NCBI RefSeq assembly: GCF_002931075.1
Contig: NZ_PSTQ01000008.1
Coordinates: 62,001-126,000 of the forward strand
Length of the DNA stretch: 64,000 nt
Origin: Pseudoclavibacter sp. AY1F1
GTDB lineage: Bacteria; Actinomycetota; Actinomycetes; Actinomycetales; Microbacteriaceae
Direction: 5' to 3'
Part shown: one piece after another, positions 26,768 through 36,339 of the stretch
How positions within the stretch are numbered: position 1 is the stretch's first letter
Layout: each line of letters opens with the position of its first letter
Translations under genes and position numbers: made by a program
Notes under the pieces: model-generated
Seen by the model: the letters and a program-made list of their open reading frames with translations, nothing else
Told to the model about the DNA's origin: nothing
Database searches by the model: none

Positions 26768-27926
26768 CGTCTCGCCGCCGACGCGCCCTGCGACGATGCT
26801 CGCCATCGTTATGCCCGGTCATCACCCCTGGGACGGCCGTGGACGGATCCGCATCTCGGACAAGACGCTCACCGGCATGATCGCCTACCAGGAGCGGTGG
26901 CCGGGAACGGTGACCATGGTCACGCGCGGCAAGCTCGAAAGCAGCGACAGCAATCTCGGTCTCAATTGGATCGACATAGATGACCTCCCCTTCAATGTGG
27001 AAGTCGTCGAGGGATTCGCTGACTCAACATCGCTACGAACAGCGAGTGTCGTCATGGCGCCGCACACAAAAGAATACGAGTGGCTGCTCGACCTCGATAG
27101 CAAGACCGTGTTCTACACGGAAAATCTCTCGGCCGATTGGGCAGCGAGCGAGCTCCGCGAGGCGACGGGGTTCATCCTGCGCCTGCGCCTGCGCCTCGGA
27201 TGGATGCGCCACGAACGGATTCGTCAGCGAATGGCTCGCCGCGCGGACGGATTGCAGTGCAACGGCCGAGCGGTCTGGGCCGCGTACGGACGCTCCTCGA
27301 GAAACGCCTTGGTCTACTACGACACGCGTCTCGAGCTCGCGCATGTGCAAGCGTCCGAGCCACGTGGCTCAGAGACATCAACAAACGGGCCCAGTCCCCT
27401 GCGTATCGCGTTCTCGGGTCGGTACCTTCCCATCAAGGGACCCGGTTACGTCATCAAGGTCCATGAGCGACTCGTCGACCTTGGCGTCGCCCACCACGTC
27501 TCCCTGATCGGAGCAGGACCCCTCGAGGATGAACTACGAGCTCGTGCGGGTGCGGGCGTGGAGTTCCTCGAACCTATGGAGTTCGCCTCGCAGTGGACAT
27601 CGCACGTCCGGGAAAACGTCGATGTGATGCTGCTGCCGCATGTGCTCGGCGACCCATCAGGAACCTACCTCGAGGCCGCTGGCCTAGGCGTACCGGTCGT
27701 CGGCTTTGAGAACGCTGCACTCTCGGCGCTCGTGCAGGAGTTCGGCCTCGGCTGGACGGCACCGATGGGCGATGTCGACGGCCTCGCGTCGATCATCAAG
27801 AGGCTTTCAGAGGACCGCGCGGAGCTCGCCGCAAAGGCGTCCGCCGGTCGCAAGGCCATGCTGTCGCATCACGCCGCAGCCGAGTTCGATCGCAGGGTCG
27901 CACACCTGGCGGCCCTTGCAGGCTGA
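26757..27926 (+). CDS. Glycosyltransferase, GT4-like
   Basis: 389 residues from ATG 26757, with ATGAGGAAC upstream; the frame is open back to 26565 inside the previous gene. The C-terminal half has PLRIAFSGRYLPIKGPGYVIKV and VDVMLLPHVLGDPSGTYLEA AGLG, PVVGFENAALSALV, the usual GT4 order. The N-terminal half is atypical (MPGHHPWDGRGRIRISDK). It overlaps its upstream partner by 11 bases and ends 13 bases before a convergent gene. Confidence 0.85.
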   Translation: MASDVSPPTRPATMLAIVMPGHHPWDGRGRIRISDKTLTGMIAYQERWPGTVTMVTRGKLESSDSNLGLNWIDIDDLPFNVEVVEGFADSTSLRTASVVMAPHTKEYEWLLDLDSKTVFYTENLSADWAASELREATGFILRLRLRLGWMRHERIRQRMARRADGLQCNGRAVWAAYGRSSRNALVYYDTRLELAHVQASEPRGSETSTNGPSPLRIAFSGRYLPIKGPGYVIKVHERLVDLGVAHHVSLIGAGPLEDELRARAGAGVEFLEPMEFASQWTSHVRENVDVMLLPHVLGDPSGTYLEAAGLGVPVVGFENAALSALVQEFGLGWTAPMGDVDGLASIIKRLSEDRAELAAKASAGRKAMLSHHAAAEFDRRVAHLAALAG

Positions 27927-27939
27927 GCCTCGGGGAGTC

Positions 27940-28905
27940 CTAGAAGTTCGTATCGAGGGTCCGAGTGTTCCGGTATCCCGCGACGGCCGCGGCCTCCACA
28001 AGAAAAGCGACAAGCTTTTCCCCGGCGAACTCCGGAACGCGCCCCAGTAGCACATCGACGCGTCGCCCACGGCGCATGAGCACGTCCAGAGATGAGCTCC
28101 GGCCCGTTCTCACCACGGCTTTGCCCCACAGTCCGGTTGGCGACGCCCCGGCGGACAAGGAGTGCTTGGCATCGAAGTCGGCTCGCGCTGACCCCGAGTA
28201 GAAGGCACGCTTAACACGGATCTCTGTCGTCGTGGCGGCAACGAAGTGCGGCGTCTCCAGCTCCGGCACGAGCCGGACGGCCACGCCAGCTTGCGCCAGC
28301 CGGTAGCCCATATCGACATCCTCGTAGCCGTACGCCCGGAATGCCGTGTCGTACTCCCCGACGAGTTCGTACGTCGTACGACTGACAGATACATTCCCGG
28401 CCCAGTACTTCCAGTGCCTGTCTGCAGGGCTGGAGTACGCGTCCTTGCGGAACTTCACATCGTGCGGCCGCCCGTACGCTTCGGCGTAGGCCGTGTCGGG
28501 GTAGACGTTCTGGTACAGGCCGACGAGACCAACTTGCTGGCCCCGGGCGCTGGCGTCTTCATGCGCGCGGAAGTGCGTCGCCACGTAATCAACGCCTGGC
28601 ACGAGGTCGTCGTCGCAGCGCACGATGATGTCGCCGACCGACGCGCGGAACCCAGCGTTCAGAGCTTCGGAGCGTCCGCGATTTTCAGGAAACACCTCAG
28701 CTCGCACTCTCGGATCCGCGCTGGCCGCCGCGGCGCAGACTGCGGCGGAATCGTCAGTGTCGCCGTCGATGACCACGACCACTTCCCAGCGGTCATCCGT
28801 CTGCCGGGCCAACGCATCAAACAGCTTGGGGAGGCGCCCTGCGCCACCCCTGGTTGGCACGACGATGGAGACCATTTGCGGCGCCACAGGCCCTCTTTTC
28901 CGCAC
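27940..28905 (-). CDS. Glycosyltransferase family 2
   Basis: 321 residues from GTG 28905; ATG 28872 is an alternative start. GT-A features: VSIVVPTRGGAGRLPKLFDAL, EVVVVIDGDTDDSAAV, DIIVRCDDDLVPG (DDD) and DTAFRAYGYEDVDMGYRL. It stands alone on the minus strand between two plus-strand glycosyltransferase genes. About 200 bases separate it from the divergent gene at 29103. Confidence 0.88.
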   Translation of the reverse strand: MRKRGPVAPQMVSIVVPTRGGAGRLPKLFDALARQTDDRWEVVVVIDGDTDDSAAVCAAAASADPRVRAEVFPENRGRSEALNAGFRASVGDIIVRCDDDLVPGVDYVATHFRAHEDASARGQQVGLVGLYQNVYPDTAYAEAYGRPHDVKFRKDAYSSPADRHWKYWAGNVSVSRTTYELVGEYDTAFRAYGYEDVDMGYRLAQAGVAVRLVPELETPHFVAATTTEIRVKRAFYSGSARADFDAKHSLSAGASPTGLWGKAVVRTGRSSSLDVLMRRGRRVDVLLGRVPEFAGEKLVAFLVEAAAVAGYRNTRTLDTNF

Positions 28906-29102
28906 GCGAGTGAGTACTGCTAACGCTCGGGACGGTCAAACCAGCGGCGAACGTCGTCACCGAGCACGCTTCGACACTAACGCACTGCTTGCCCTGGCGC
29001 GTGCATCGGCAGCACGCTGACTGTAGCGTTGTACAAACAGGTCCCCCAGGCTCCAGCGCCGCCAAGTTCGGCCCATCTCGACAAGCAGGAAGACCAGACG
29101 AA

Positions 29103-30014
29103 ATGAACATCACCACGCCCGGAGTCTCCGTCGTCATACCGCACTATGGCGACCCCGCACCGACGCAGGAGCTCGTCAGAGCACTCGCCGAGCAGGTGGA
29201 TGCCCCGGAGTTGCAGATCATCGTGGTCGATGACGCGTCGCCGGAACCATATGTTCCCATCGGTGGCGAGTCGACGATACGTCGGACCGGCAACGGGGGC
29301 TTCGGCAGCACGGTGAATGTCGGGGCCGCTGCAGCGAGCCGCGAATACCTGCTCATCCTCAACAGCGACCTCACCATTGGCCCGGTATTCATCTCCAAAC
29401 TCGTCCGCACCGCGGCTCCGCTCATGCCGGCCGTCGCTTCCCCGGAGGTCATAGGGCACAACGGCTCGACGCAGTGGACGGGTCGCCACTTTCCGCGCGT
29501 CAAGCACACGTTCGTGAATGCCTTCAGCGGTCTGGCACGATTCCGCCACACGCGATGGTGGCACGAGTCCGTAGGCCACGACACATCGACCGTGACGCCC
29601 GGAGTCCACCGAACTGACTGGGTCGTCGGTGCGGTGCTGTTCCTGCGGACACAGTCCTTCCGCGACGTCGACGGATTCGATGAGCGGTTCTACATGAACT
29701 CCGAGGAGATCGACCTGCAGCGCCGCCTCGGTCAGCGCGGGGTGCCCTCCTATGTGCTCGGGGATCTGCAGGTCGAGCACGAAGGCGGCGGTTCCTCGAA
29801 CCCTGACCTCCGACGTACCTGGGTCGTGACCTCAGCGCTGCGCTTCGCTGACAAGTGGAACGAGCGCCCCGGACTCCATAGGGTGGCGCTGGGCTCCGCT
29901 GCCGCCTTGAACTTGGTCATCAACGCTGTCAGACAGGTCGCGGGTCGCGACATCAAGGCGCTTGGCACGTTCCGCCGTGAGTTCCGCTACGCTCAGCTCC
30001 CCATCAAGCCTTAG
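29103..30014 (+). CDS. Glycosyltransferase family 2 (rhamnosyltransferase-like)
   Basis: 303 residues from ATG 29103; the frame is open to 28989 without a binding site. GT-A features: VSVVIPHYGDPAPTQELV, IIVVDDASPE, TGNGGFGSTVNVGAAAA, LILNSDLTIGP and ERFYMNSEEIDLQRRLGQRG. The GFG / N-x-G pattern resembles GT2 enzymes that add rhamnose or galactofuranose; that is a weak inference. Its stop overlaps that of the convergent gene. Confidence 0.88.
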   Translation: MNITTPGVSVVIPHYGDPAPTQELVRALAEQVDAPELQIIVVDDASPEPYVPIGGESTIRRTGNGGFGSTVNVGAAAASREYLLILNSDLTIGPVFISKLVRTAAPLMPAVASPEVIGHNGSTQWTGRHFPRVKHTFVNAFSGLARFRHTRWWHESVGHDTSTVTPGVHRTDWVVGAVLFLRTQSFRDVDGFDERFYMNSEEIDLQRRLGQRGVPSYVLGDLQVEHEGGGSSNPDLRRTWVVTSALRFADKWNERPGLHRVALGSAAALNLVINAVRQVAGRDIKALGTFRREFRYAQLPIKP

Positions 30015-31153
30015 CGAGACCGCGCTGAAGCCGCCTCGGCGCAAAGCGCAACCACCGCGTCCGCCCAGGAATCCCAGTTCAGGATGGCTTCGTGTCGTTC
30101 TCTTGCGCCCACTGCGTAGCGGGATCGGACTTGGCGGTCAGCCATACGCTTGAGCGCTTCCACAGCTGCGCTGAATGTATCCGCGCCACCCGGCACGAGA
30201 ATCCCTGTCGTCTCGTCATCGACGATCGAAGAGACGCCGCCCGTGTCCGTAGCGATGGCGGGCAGGCCGAATGCGGCGGCGTCGGTCAGTGTTACACCGC
30301 CGGCGTTGGCGGTAGCGAGTTCGAGCAGCACATCCGCGCGCTCATACTGCTCGGCAAGCTGCTGCCGAGGCAGGCGACCCAGGTTCTCGACCCAGCCTGG
30401 CAGATCGTCCGGCGTGTTGCCGACTACGGTGAGGGTGACTTCTGGATGTTGTGCTCGCACCTCCTGCACAACCCGAACGGCGAGATCCCCACCTTTTCTG
30501 GCCCAGTCGCTCGTTACCAGCAGCGCCTGAACTGTACCGTCGGCGGGCAAGGAGAGCGAGGTGGAGTGCGCAGGTGTTAGCGCAGGCCCGAAGGGCGCAA
30601 GTATGCATGAGCCTTCCGCCACCCCGTAGTCATCAACCAACGAGTCGATCGACCACTGTGTAGCCATCGCGAATCGATCCGTCGCACGGCTGGAGCGCTG
30701 AGCGACCGACTCCTGCTGCACGACCGAAAGGGGATGAAGGTTCGTGAACATCGGGTAGTAGTCCCTGATGGCCTTGAAGGTCGCGTCTCCGACCTGGACG
30801 ATTGGTGTACCGCCCGAACGCAGGAAGGCCACGTCCTGCGACGCTGCTACGGCCAGGATCACGTCGACATCGGCAGCTCGAACGACCTCGCTCGCGTTTC
30901 TGCCACGTGCCCTGGACGTGGCTATGGCCTGGTCCCACAGGTACTTCTTCGACGAGACAGCACCGAGTAGGCGAGCAAGCGCACGGTCTAGAAGTGCCGT
31001 GGGTACTCCCGCGGTCGAGAGTGTGACCAAAGTGGCGCGATCCGCGAGCGACGCCATCATGGGAGTCAGAACGCCGGACCACGCGTTCGGATCCGACGTG
31101 TTCCACGGCGTGAGGAGTCCGATTCTGAGGCGCGTACTGTTTGCGGTGTTCAT
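30011..31153 (-). CDS. Glycosyltransferase, GT4-like
   Basis: 380 residues from ATG 31153 (MNTANSTRLRIGLLTPWN), with GGAGTCC upstream; the frame is open to 31441 inside the previous gene and that part was rejected. GT-B features: TVQALLVTSDWARKGGDLAV, VTLTVVGNTPDDLPGW, ADVLLELATANAGGVTLTDA and LPAIATDTGGVSSIVDDE. It is the last gene of the long minus-strand unit that starts near 41803. Confidence 0.87.
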   Translation of the reverse strand: MNTANSTRLRIGLLTPWNTSDPNAWSGVLTPMMASLADRATLVTLSTAGVPTALLDRALARLLGAVSSKKYLWDQAIATSRARGRNASEVVRAADVDVILAVAASQDVAFLRSGGTPIVQVGDATFKAIRDYYPMFTNLHPLSVVQQESVAQRSSRATDRFAMATQWSIDSLVDDYGVAEGSCILAPFGPALTPAHSTSLSLPADGTVQALLVTSDWARKGGDLAVRVVQEVRAQHPEVTLTVVGNTPDDLPGWVENLGRLPRQQLAEQYERADVLLELATANAGGVTLTDAAAFGLPAIATDTGGVSSIVDDETTGILVPGGADTFSAAVEALKRMADRQVRSRYAVGARERHEAILNWDSWADAVVALCAEAASARSR

Positions 31154-31223
31154 GTGGACGCAGGACTCCGTTGCTCCGTGTGTGATGTTGCTCGGCGAAA
31201 GTGCGTTGCCGTGGCTCTGAACG

Positions 31224-33350
31224 TCAGCCTCGAACTCGAAGGGCGGCCAGCATGCTGGCGACTCTCTCAGTTCCGGCCTCCGGGCTGAATTTCGTCCGCC
31301 ACCTGACGAACTGGTCCTCGACATGCCGCGAGGGAACGTCGTCGAAGTGTTTGCTGATCGCCTCGGCAAGCGCCGAGGCATCGCCTGCTTTGAAGACCAA
31401 CGACTGGTCGCCGATGACTTCCGGAAGGGCTCCAGCATCACTCACGATCACGGGGATACGAGCAGACATGGCCTCGCTAACAACGAGACCGAAAGGCTCC
31501 GCCCAGATTGAGGGGACGACGAGGAGATCGATACTCGCGAGAAAGTCGTCTCGGAGTGTCCATCCAGTGAACTCAACAATGTCGCTGATCGGTGCGAGGG
31601 CGGCCTCGACGGTCGCCCTTGCGGATTCGGACACGAACCTCGGTTCGCCTGCCATGCGCAGTCTGAAACGGCCAGGGTTCGATTTCTCGAGCTGCGCCAT
31701 GGCATCCGCGAGTACTGGAACGCCCTTGTCGACCGAAAACCGTCCGAGGAACCCGACGATGGCTGGCTCCCCTTCTCTGCGCTCACGAGCCGCAGGGAGC
31801 TCTACCATCTCGGCCCAGTTCGGGAGCACCGTCGATCTCGAGATCGCACCCCGCATCGACTCGGACGGTACCAAGGTGCGGAGACTCCCGATCCGCGCGA
31901 TCGACGACAAGAGTCTCTGGACGCCCGTCGGCCGCTGGTGCAAATGCACGATGCGCCGCGGGTGAAAGGACGTCGCGAAAGCTGGGACCAGCCCGTTGCA
32001 CCAGAGCAGTCCCTCGCGTTGGCTCCCATCCCATGCGCGAAGCTGCGCTATCCACTGGCGTCGACCATTGGCTGGCAATTCGACGACCTTACAACCCTGC
32101 TCGCGAGCAGCCTCGACGAGCGCGGCCGGTTCGGATGGGCCCACGACGGTGACCTCAACGCCGAGCGTTCGAAGCGCCTTCGCGATGCTCAGAAGCATGA
32201 CTTCCCCGCCGCCGATGTCGCCGTTGTTCGTCGCGAGCGTGATGTGAGCCGGAAGCCCACCGCGTGCGTCCGCAGGCAGCGCCTCGCCGTAGACCTCGGC
32301 GACGGCCTTAGTCATGTCGCTCACAGAAAGCCAACCATCAAGGTGCGTCTCGGCTCTCTCGTCCAAGAGCGCCGCTGCCACTGCGTCGATATCGTCAGCA
32401 TCGACAAGTCCGCGCGGGTCCACGATCTCGGGATTGCCGCCGACCCGTGACGCGATGACCCTCATCCCTCGGTTGGCAGCGTCGAGGAGGGAGTAAGAGC
32501 AGTTCTCCCAGACGGAGAGCTGCGCTAAGACATCCGCTTCCTCCATAGCGCGGTCTGCATCCACGAACCCGGGGAAAGTCACTGATTCAGTCATACCCAG
32601 ATCGGAGGCGAGTTGTTTGAGCTCGCTTTCCAGCTCGCCCACACCGGCAACTGTGAGGTGGGCGTCTGGCTTTCGTTCGAGGACAACCGAAAACGCTTTG
32701 AGGAGCTGCGGGATTCGCTTCTCCGGTGAGAGTCGAGCGAGGGCGAGGATGCGCAGGGATGAGTTCCGTGAGACTGGTAGCGAAGTCTGCCTGATCGGGT
32801 CGACTCCGTTGAGGATCACGCGAATATCCTGAGACGGAGCCCACTTCTCCGTCATAGCGCGTTTTGTTGCCTCGGCGACTGCTATCACCCCATCAAAACG
32901 GCGAAGGCGCAGTTGATGGACTTTCGCCATCAATCTCGACTTCAGTGCTGTGCGGTGATAAACCTGATCATCGCCCGCGATACCGTGCTCTGTGGTCACG
33001 CGAACAGTGCCCGCAGGGAGTGGTGTCGCGGCCACGATCACGTCCGCGTACGCGAGGTGTGAGTGGACGACGGCGGGACGCAACCGTGCGGCAGCCGTGC
33101 GCAAAGTTCGGATCGACGAGAGGGTTCCCGCATCGGGGCCGAAACTGCCGACCGCGACGCGAGCTCCACGCTTACGCAGCTCCGCGGGGAGCGGCCCCTC
33201 GGGCGAGAGCACGATAAGTTCGTAGCCCGGTATGCCGGCTGAAGCGACATCAAGGATGTGGCGGGCCACGCCGCCCAGCCCGGAGACGGGAACCACCCAC
33301 AGTGCGATGGGCAGTGGGCTCCCCGTCCTCGGAATGTCGCCTACAGCCAT
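31224..33350 (-). CDS. Tandem glycosyltransferase: two GT4-like modules in one chain
   Basis: 708 residues from ATG 33350. Two complete GT-B modules are visible. The first (about 1-350) starts ALWVVPVSGLGGVARHIL and has LRILALARLSPEKRIPQLLKA and DVLAQLSVWENCSYSLLDA. The second (about 365-708) starts ITLATNNGDIGGGEVMLL and has PAIVGFLGRFSVDKGVPVLA and DLLVVPSIWAEPFGLVVSEA. Twice the usual family length suggests it adds two sugars in sequence. Its start overlaps the NeuB-like gene by 10 bases. Confidence 0.88.
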   Translation of the reverse strand: MAVGDIPRTGSPLPIALWVVPVSGLGGVARHILDVASAGIPGYELIVLSPEGPLPAELRKRGARVAVGSFGPDAGTLSSIRTLRTAAARLRPAVVHSHLAYADVIVAATPLPAGTVRVTTEHGIAGDDQVYHRTALKSRLMAKVHQLRLRRFDGVIAVAEATKRAMTEKWAPSQDIRVILNGVDPIRQTSLPVSRNSSLRILALARLSPEKRIPQLLKAFSVVLERKPDAHLTVAGVGELESELKQLASDLGMTESVTFPGFVDADRAMEEADVLAQLSVWENCSYSLLDAANRGMRVIASRVGGNPEIVDPRGLVDADDIDAVAAALLDERAETHLDGWLSVSDMTKAVAEVYGEALPADARGGLPAHITLATNNGDIGGGEVMLLSIAKALRTLGVEVTVVGPSEPAALVEAAREQGCKVVELPANGRRQWIAQLRAWDGSQREGLLWCNGLVPAFATSFHPRRIVHLHQRPTGVQRLLSSIARIGSLRTLVPSESMRGAISRSTVLPNWAEMVELPAARERREGEPAIVGFLGRFSVDKGVPVLADAMAQLEKSNPGRFRLRMAGEPRFVSESARATVEAALAPISDIVEFTGWTLRDDFLASIDLLVVPSIWAEPFGLVVSEAMSARIPVIVSDAGALPEVIGDQSLVFKAGDASALAEAISKHFDDVPSRHVEDQFVRWRTKFSPEAGTERVASMLAALRVRG

Positions 33351-35587
33351 TGCTCGAGTCTGTCGAGTGCCGTCCAGAAACCTTGACCGTTGTCGATGTG
33401 CCCCTGCCAGATTTCAGGGATGAACGGAGCTCCCGGGGCTAGCTCGTCGAGCTGTCCGGCGAGGAGGGGCCAGTCGACCTCGCCGTCACCGACCTGTACT
33501 CCCTCACCGTCGACACCGGTGGCATCCACGAGGTGGAGGTGGATGCTGTGCGGGGCGATCAGTTCGGTGTAGTCCGAGAACTGCATGCCGAGGAAATTGG
33601 CGGCAAGTTTCGAGTGCGAAACGTCGAAACACAGTTTCGTTCCCGTCGTGCTTGAGAACTCGGCCGTGTCGTGCGGGTCGAGGAACAGGTTGTGGAACTG
33701 CTGACCGCCCATGAGCCAGGGGAAAGGCGGGAGCGTCTGGGCGGCGATCCGAACCCCGTCGGTATCTAGGCGCTTGACGGCTTCAGCGATGCGCGCGTAC
33801 ATGGCCGTACGAGCCTCAGCGGGCACGTGCTTGTCCTTCGTGAAACCACCCATGGTGACGACCATGATCGGTTCGCTTGACCGCGTGAACCACTTCTTCA
33901 AGCTGCGCGTCGTGTCGATAGTTCGCTGCACTTCGCGGATCGAACGTTCCCAGTGCTCGTCATCGGTCGAAGCCAGATCGACGAGGAAGTCGCCCGAGAA
34001 GAGATCCGGGAGGTGTGTCGTGAAGTCCATATCGAGCGGCTCGGTGAAGAAGCTGTCGATGTCGACTTCGAGGTCCTTGTAGGAGAAGTGGAACTCCAGG
34101 AAGTCTGGCGTGGAATTCTCGATGAGCTTCTTGTAGTCGTGATAACGGACCGGGAGCCCCCATGGGCGCCGGAACTCAAACTCGCGCCCCACGGACGCGG
34201 TGTCAGTGAGGTCGCTTTCGAAGAAGAACTCGCCCTCCGCCATATCGTGGTTTACAGTCCGGCCCACGAGCTCGTCGAGACGGTTCGGTTGGAGACCACG
34301 GCCCGGGCTCTTGACTGAGATGTCCTCAGCGCGCAGCACTTCGCCCTCTCGTAGCTCACGAGCGGCCACCAAGGACTTAGCGAGCGTCGTGCGGTTCATG
34401 AGCTCGCCGGTCGAGACCTCGCGGGGCGCTGCGTCGCCGAGCGAGAGCTCGATGTCGCGGATCTGCTCGACCATCTGGGCGAACTCCTCCGGGAGGAGCG
34501 ACACGGTGTGGTCGTTGCCTTCCATCCCTCGGTCAACTGTGAAGTGCTTCTCGATGATGCGGGCTCCGCGGGCGACTGCGGCGACCGGCACATGCCAGCC
34601 GCGCTCATGTCCCGAATAGCCGACGATGCTGTCGCCGATCTCCCCGAGGCGATCGAGGTAGGCGAGGTTGATGTCCTTGAACGGCGCTGGGTATGTGGAC
34701 TGGCAGTGCAGCAAGGCGAAGCTGGAACCCAAGGACCGCATGAGGCCAACTGTTTCGAGGATCTCTGACTCGCGCGACATACCCGTCGAGAGGATGAGGG
34801 GCAGACCACGCGAGCCAGCATCGCGAAGGAGCTCGTGGTTGGTGAGATCGGCTGAGGCGATCTTCAGCCCCTCGATGCCGTAGTCGACGAGGGCTTGGAC
34901 GCTCGGCCCATCCCATGGAGTGCACATGAGATCGACTCCACGCGCCCTGGCATGGTCAAAGACCGTGAACAGCTCCTCCGCCGGTAGCGACACACGAGAA
35001 AGCAGATCGAGGGTGTACTGCGCGCCTAGGTCTTCGCCCGCGGTTGATGCCCCGGCCTGCCGGTAGAGCGCGTCCATGTCTCGGAGCTGGAACTTGACGG
35101 CATCGGCACCTGCATCAGCGGCCAGATCGACCAGGCGCTTCGCGAGATCGACGTCCCCGTTGTGGTTGTTGCCGATCTCCGCGATCACGAAGGCGGGATG
35201 TCCAGCCCCGATCTCGTGGCTACCGATCCGGAGCACATCGTTGCGATCGATCGCAACCGCGATCAGATGCCCGGTCTCATCGACCAGCGGCAGATGCGTG
35301 ATCCCCCCGTGGCCCAGCATCGGGGCGAGGTCAGCTGGTGTGGAGGTGGCTGATGCGGTCCGAGTGTTCCTATTCGCGACTTCCAGGCAGGTCACGTCGA
35401 GCGAAGCAGTCGGGTTGGCGACAATCCAGCGACGGAAGTCGCCATCTGACAGCGAACCACGCAAGCGGCCGTGCTCGTCGACGCAGAATACGATTCGCTG
35501 CTGGTTCGCGCTGATCTTCTGCAGACCGACCACGATCGGGTCCTCCGCGAAGACGATGTACGGGGTGAGGTTGCGCTCGAAAATCAC
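33341..35587 (-). CDS. Multidomain nonulosonic acid synthase (CBS - NeuB - SAF - sugar isomerase-like)
   Basis: 748 residues from GTG 35587, overlapping the NeuA-like stop (GTGA). Two CBS repeats (about 5-120) precede a NeuB barrel (about 128-385: FVIAEIGNNHNGDVDLAKRL, DAVKFQLRD, PLILSTGMS, IIEKHFTVDRGMEGNDHTVS). A SAF/antifreeze-like domain follows (about 395-460: ELREGEVLRAEDISVKSPG). A C-terminal TIM barrel resembles xylose-isomerase-like epimerases (about 480-748: LCFDVSHSKLAANFLG, SIHLHLVDATG). NeuB enzymes condense phosphoenolpyruvate with an amino sugar to make sialic- or legionaminic-type acids. The added domains are unusual. A coupled sugar step is inferred. Confidence 0.9.
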   Translation of the reverse strand: MIFERNLTPYIVFAEDPIVVGLQKISANQQRIVFCVDEHGRLRGSLSDGDFRRWIVANPTASLDVTCLEVANRNTRTASATSTPADLAPMLGHGGITHLPLVDETGHLIAVAIDRNDVLRIGSHEIGAGHPAFVIAEIGNNHNGDVDLAKRLVDLAADAGADAVKFQLRDMDALYRQAGASTAGEDLGAQYTLDLLSRVSLPAEELFTVFDHARARGVDLMCTPWDGPSVQALVDYGIEGLKIASADLTNHELLRDAGSRGLPLILSTGMSRESEILETVGLMRSLGSSFALLHCQSTYPAPFKDINLAYLDRLGEIGDSIVGYSGHERGWHVPVAAVARGARIIEKHFTVDRGMEGNDHTVSLLPEEFAQMVEQIRDIELSLGDAAPREVSTGELMNRTTLAKSLVAARELREGEVLRAEDISVKSPGRGLQPNRLDELVGRTVNHDMAEGEFFFESDLTDTASVGREFEFRRPWGLPVRYHDYKKLIENSTPDFLEFHFSYKDLEVDIDSFFTEPLDMDFTTHLPDLFSGDFLVDLASTDDEHWERSIREVQRTIDTTRSLKKWFTRSSEPIMVVTMGGFTKDKHVPAEARTAMYARIAEAVKRLDTDGVRIAAQTLPPFPWLMGGQQFHNLFLDPHDTAEFSSTTGTKLCFDVSHSKLAANFLGMQFSDYTELIAPHSIHLHLVDATGVDGEGVQVGDGEVDWPLLAGQLDELAPGAPFIPEIWQGHIDNGQGFWTALDRLEQWL

Positions 35588-36339
35588 AGAGCGGTGTCCT
35601 TGTCTGTCGATGCTGCTGGTTGTGACGATGCGGCGTCCGCCGCATCACGCTGAATCTGCACGAGCTGGTGGTCGGCGATCGAGAGGTCGAGCTCTGTGTC
35701 TATATCGACGCCCTCTACATCGTCCATCTCGAAGATGCCGATCCTTCCGCCGAGGCGGTTGTGCTCGTGTTCGTAGGTTTCGGTTCTTGTGACGTAGAGC
35801 GAGCCGGTTTCACGGTAGAACATCTGCGCACGCTCGAGGTCTTGGCGGCGCGGACGAGCGCCGACCGTGAAATGCGCGTGCGGCTGATCGTGCATATCTG
35901 CGCCGTACTGCCAAAGGAAAGGAGTCTGCGGAACGGCCCCAACCATGGAGTCAACACCGCTCTCGGTGAACTGACCAATAGCCCGATCGAGTGTGCCAGG
36001 AAGTCGCACCGGAGAAGTGGCTTGCAGCAGCATGACCGCATCTGGCCGGTGCCCTGCCTTGGTGTACTCGGCGATGGCGTGCTCGACGACAGGTTCGGTG
36101 GCCGTCGTGTCCTCAGCGAGATGAGCCGGGCGGAGCCATGGCACCTGCGCCCCGGCGGCCCTCGCGATCGCAGCGAGCTGTTCATCGTCGGTCGAGACCA
36201 GGACGTCCATCGCGGGGCGTGCTGCGAGTGCTTGTTCGATCGTCCAGACCACCAGAGGCTTGCCAGCTACTAGACGCCGGTTCTTACCGGGGATTCCCTT
36301 GGATCCCCCACGAACCGGGATGACGCAGAGCATTTTCAT
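35584..36339 (-). CDS. CMP-nonulosonate cytidylyltransferase (NeuA-like)
   Basis: 251 residues from ATG 36339 (MKMLCVIPVRGGSKGIPGKN), with GGAAGGA upstream and ATGA overlap with the previous stop. The nucleotide-binding motif VIPVRGGSKGIPGKNRR and the PLVVWTIEQAL, DVLVSTDDEQLAAIARAAGA and ATSPVRLPGTLDRAI segments are typical of acylneuraminate cytidylyltransferases. It activates the product of the NeuB-like enzyme as a CMP-sugar in the cytoplasm. No NeuC or Leg/Pse precursor enzymes were seen in the window. Confidence 0.92.
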   Translation of the reverse strand: MKMLCVIPVRGGSKGIPGKNRRLVAGKPLVVWTIEQALAARPAMDVLVSTDDEQLAAIARAAGAQVPWLRPAHLAEDTTATEPVVEHAIAEYTKAGHRPDAVMLLQATSPVRLPGTLDRAIGQFTESGVDSMVGAVPQTPFLWQYGADMHDQPHAHFTVGARPRRQDLERAQMFYRETGSLYVTRTETYEHEHNRLGGRIGIFEMDDVEGVDIDTELDLSIADHQLVQIQRDAADAASSQPAASTDKDTAL

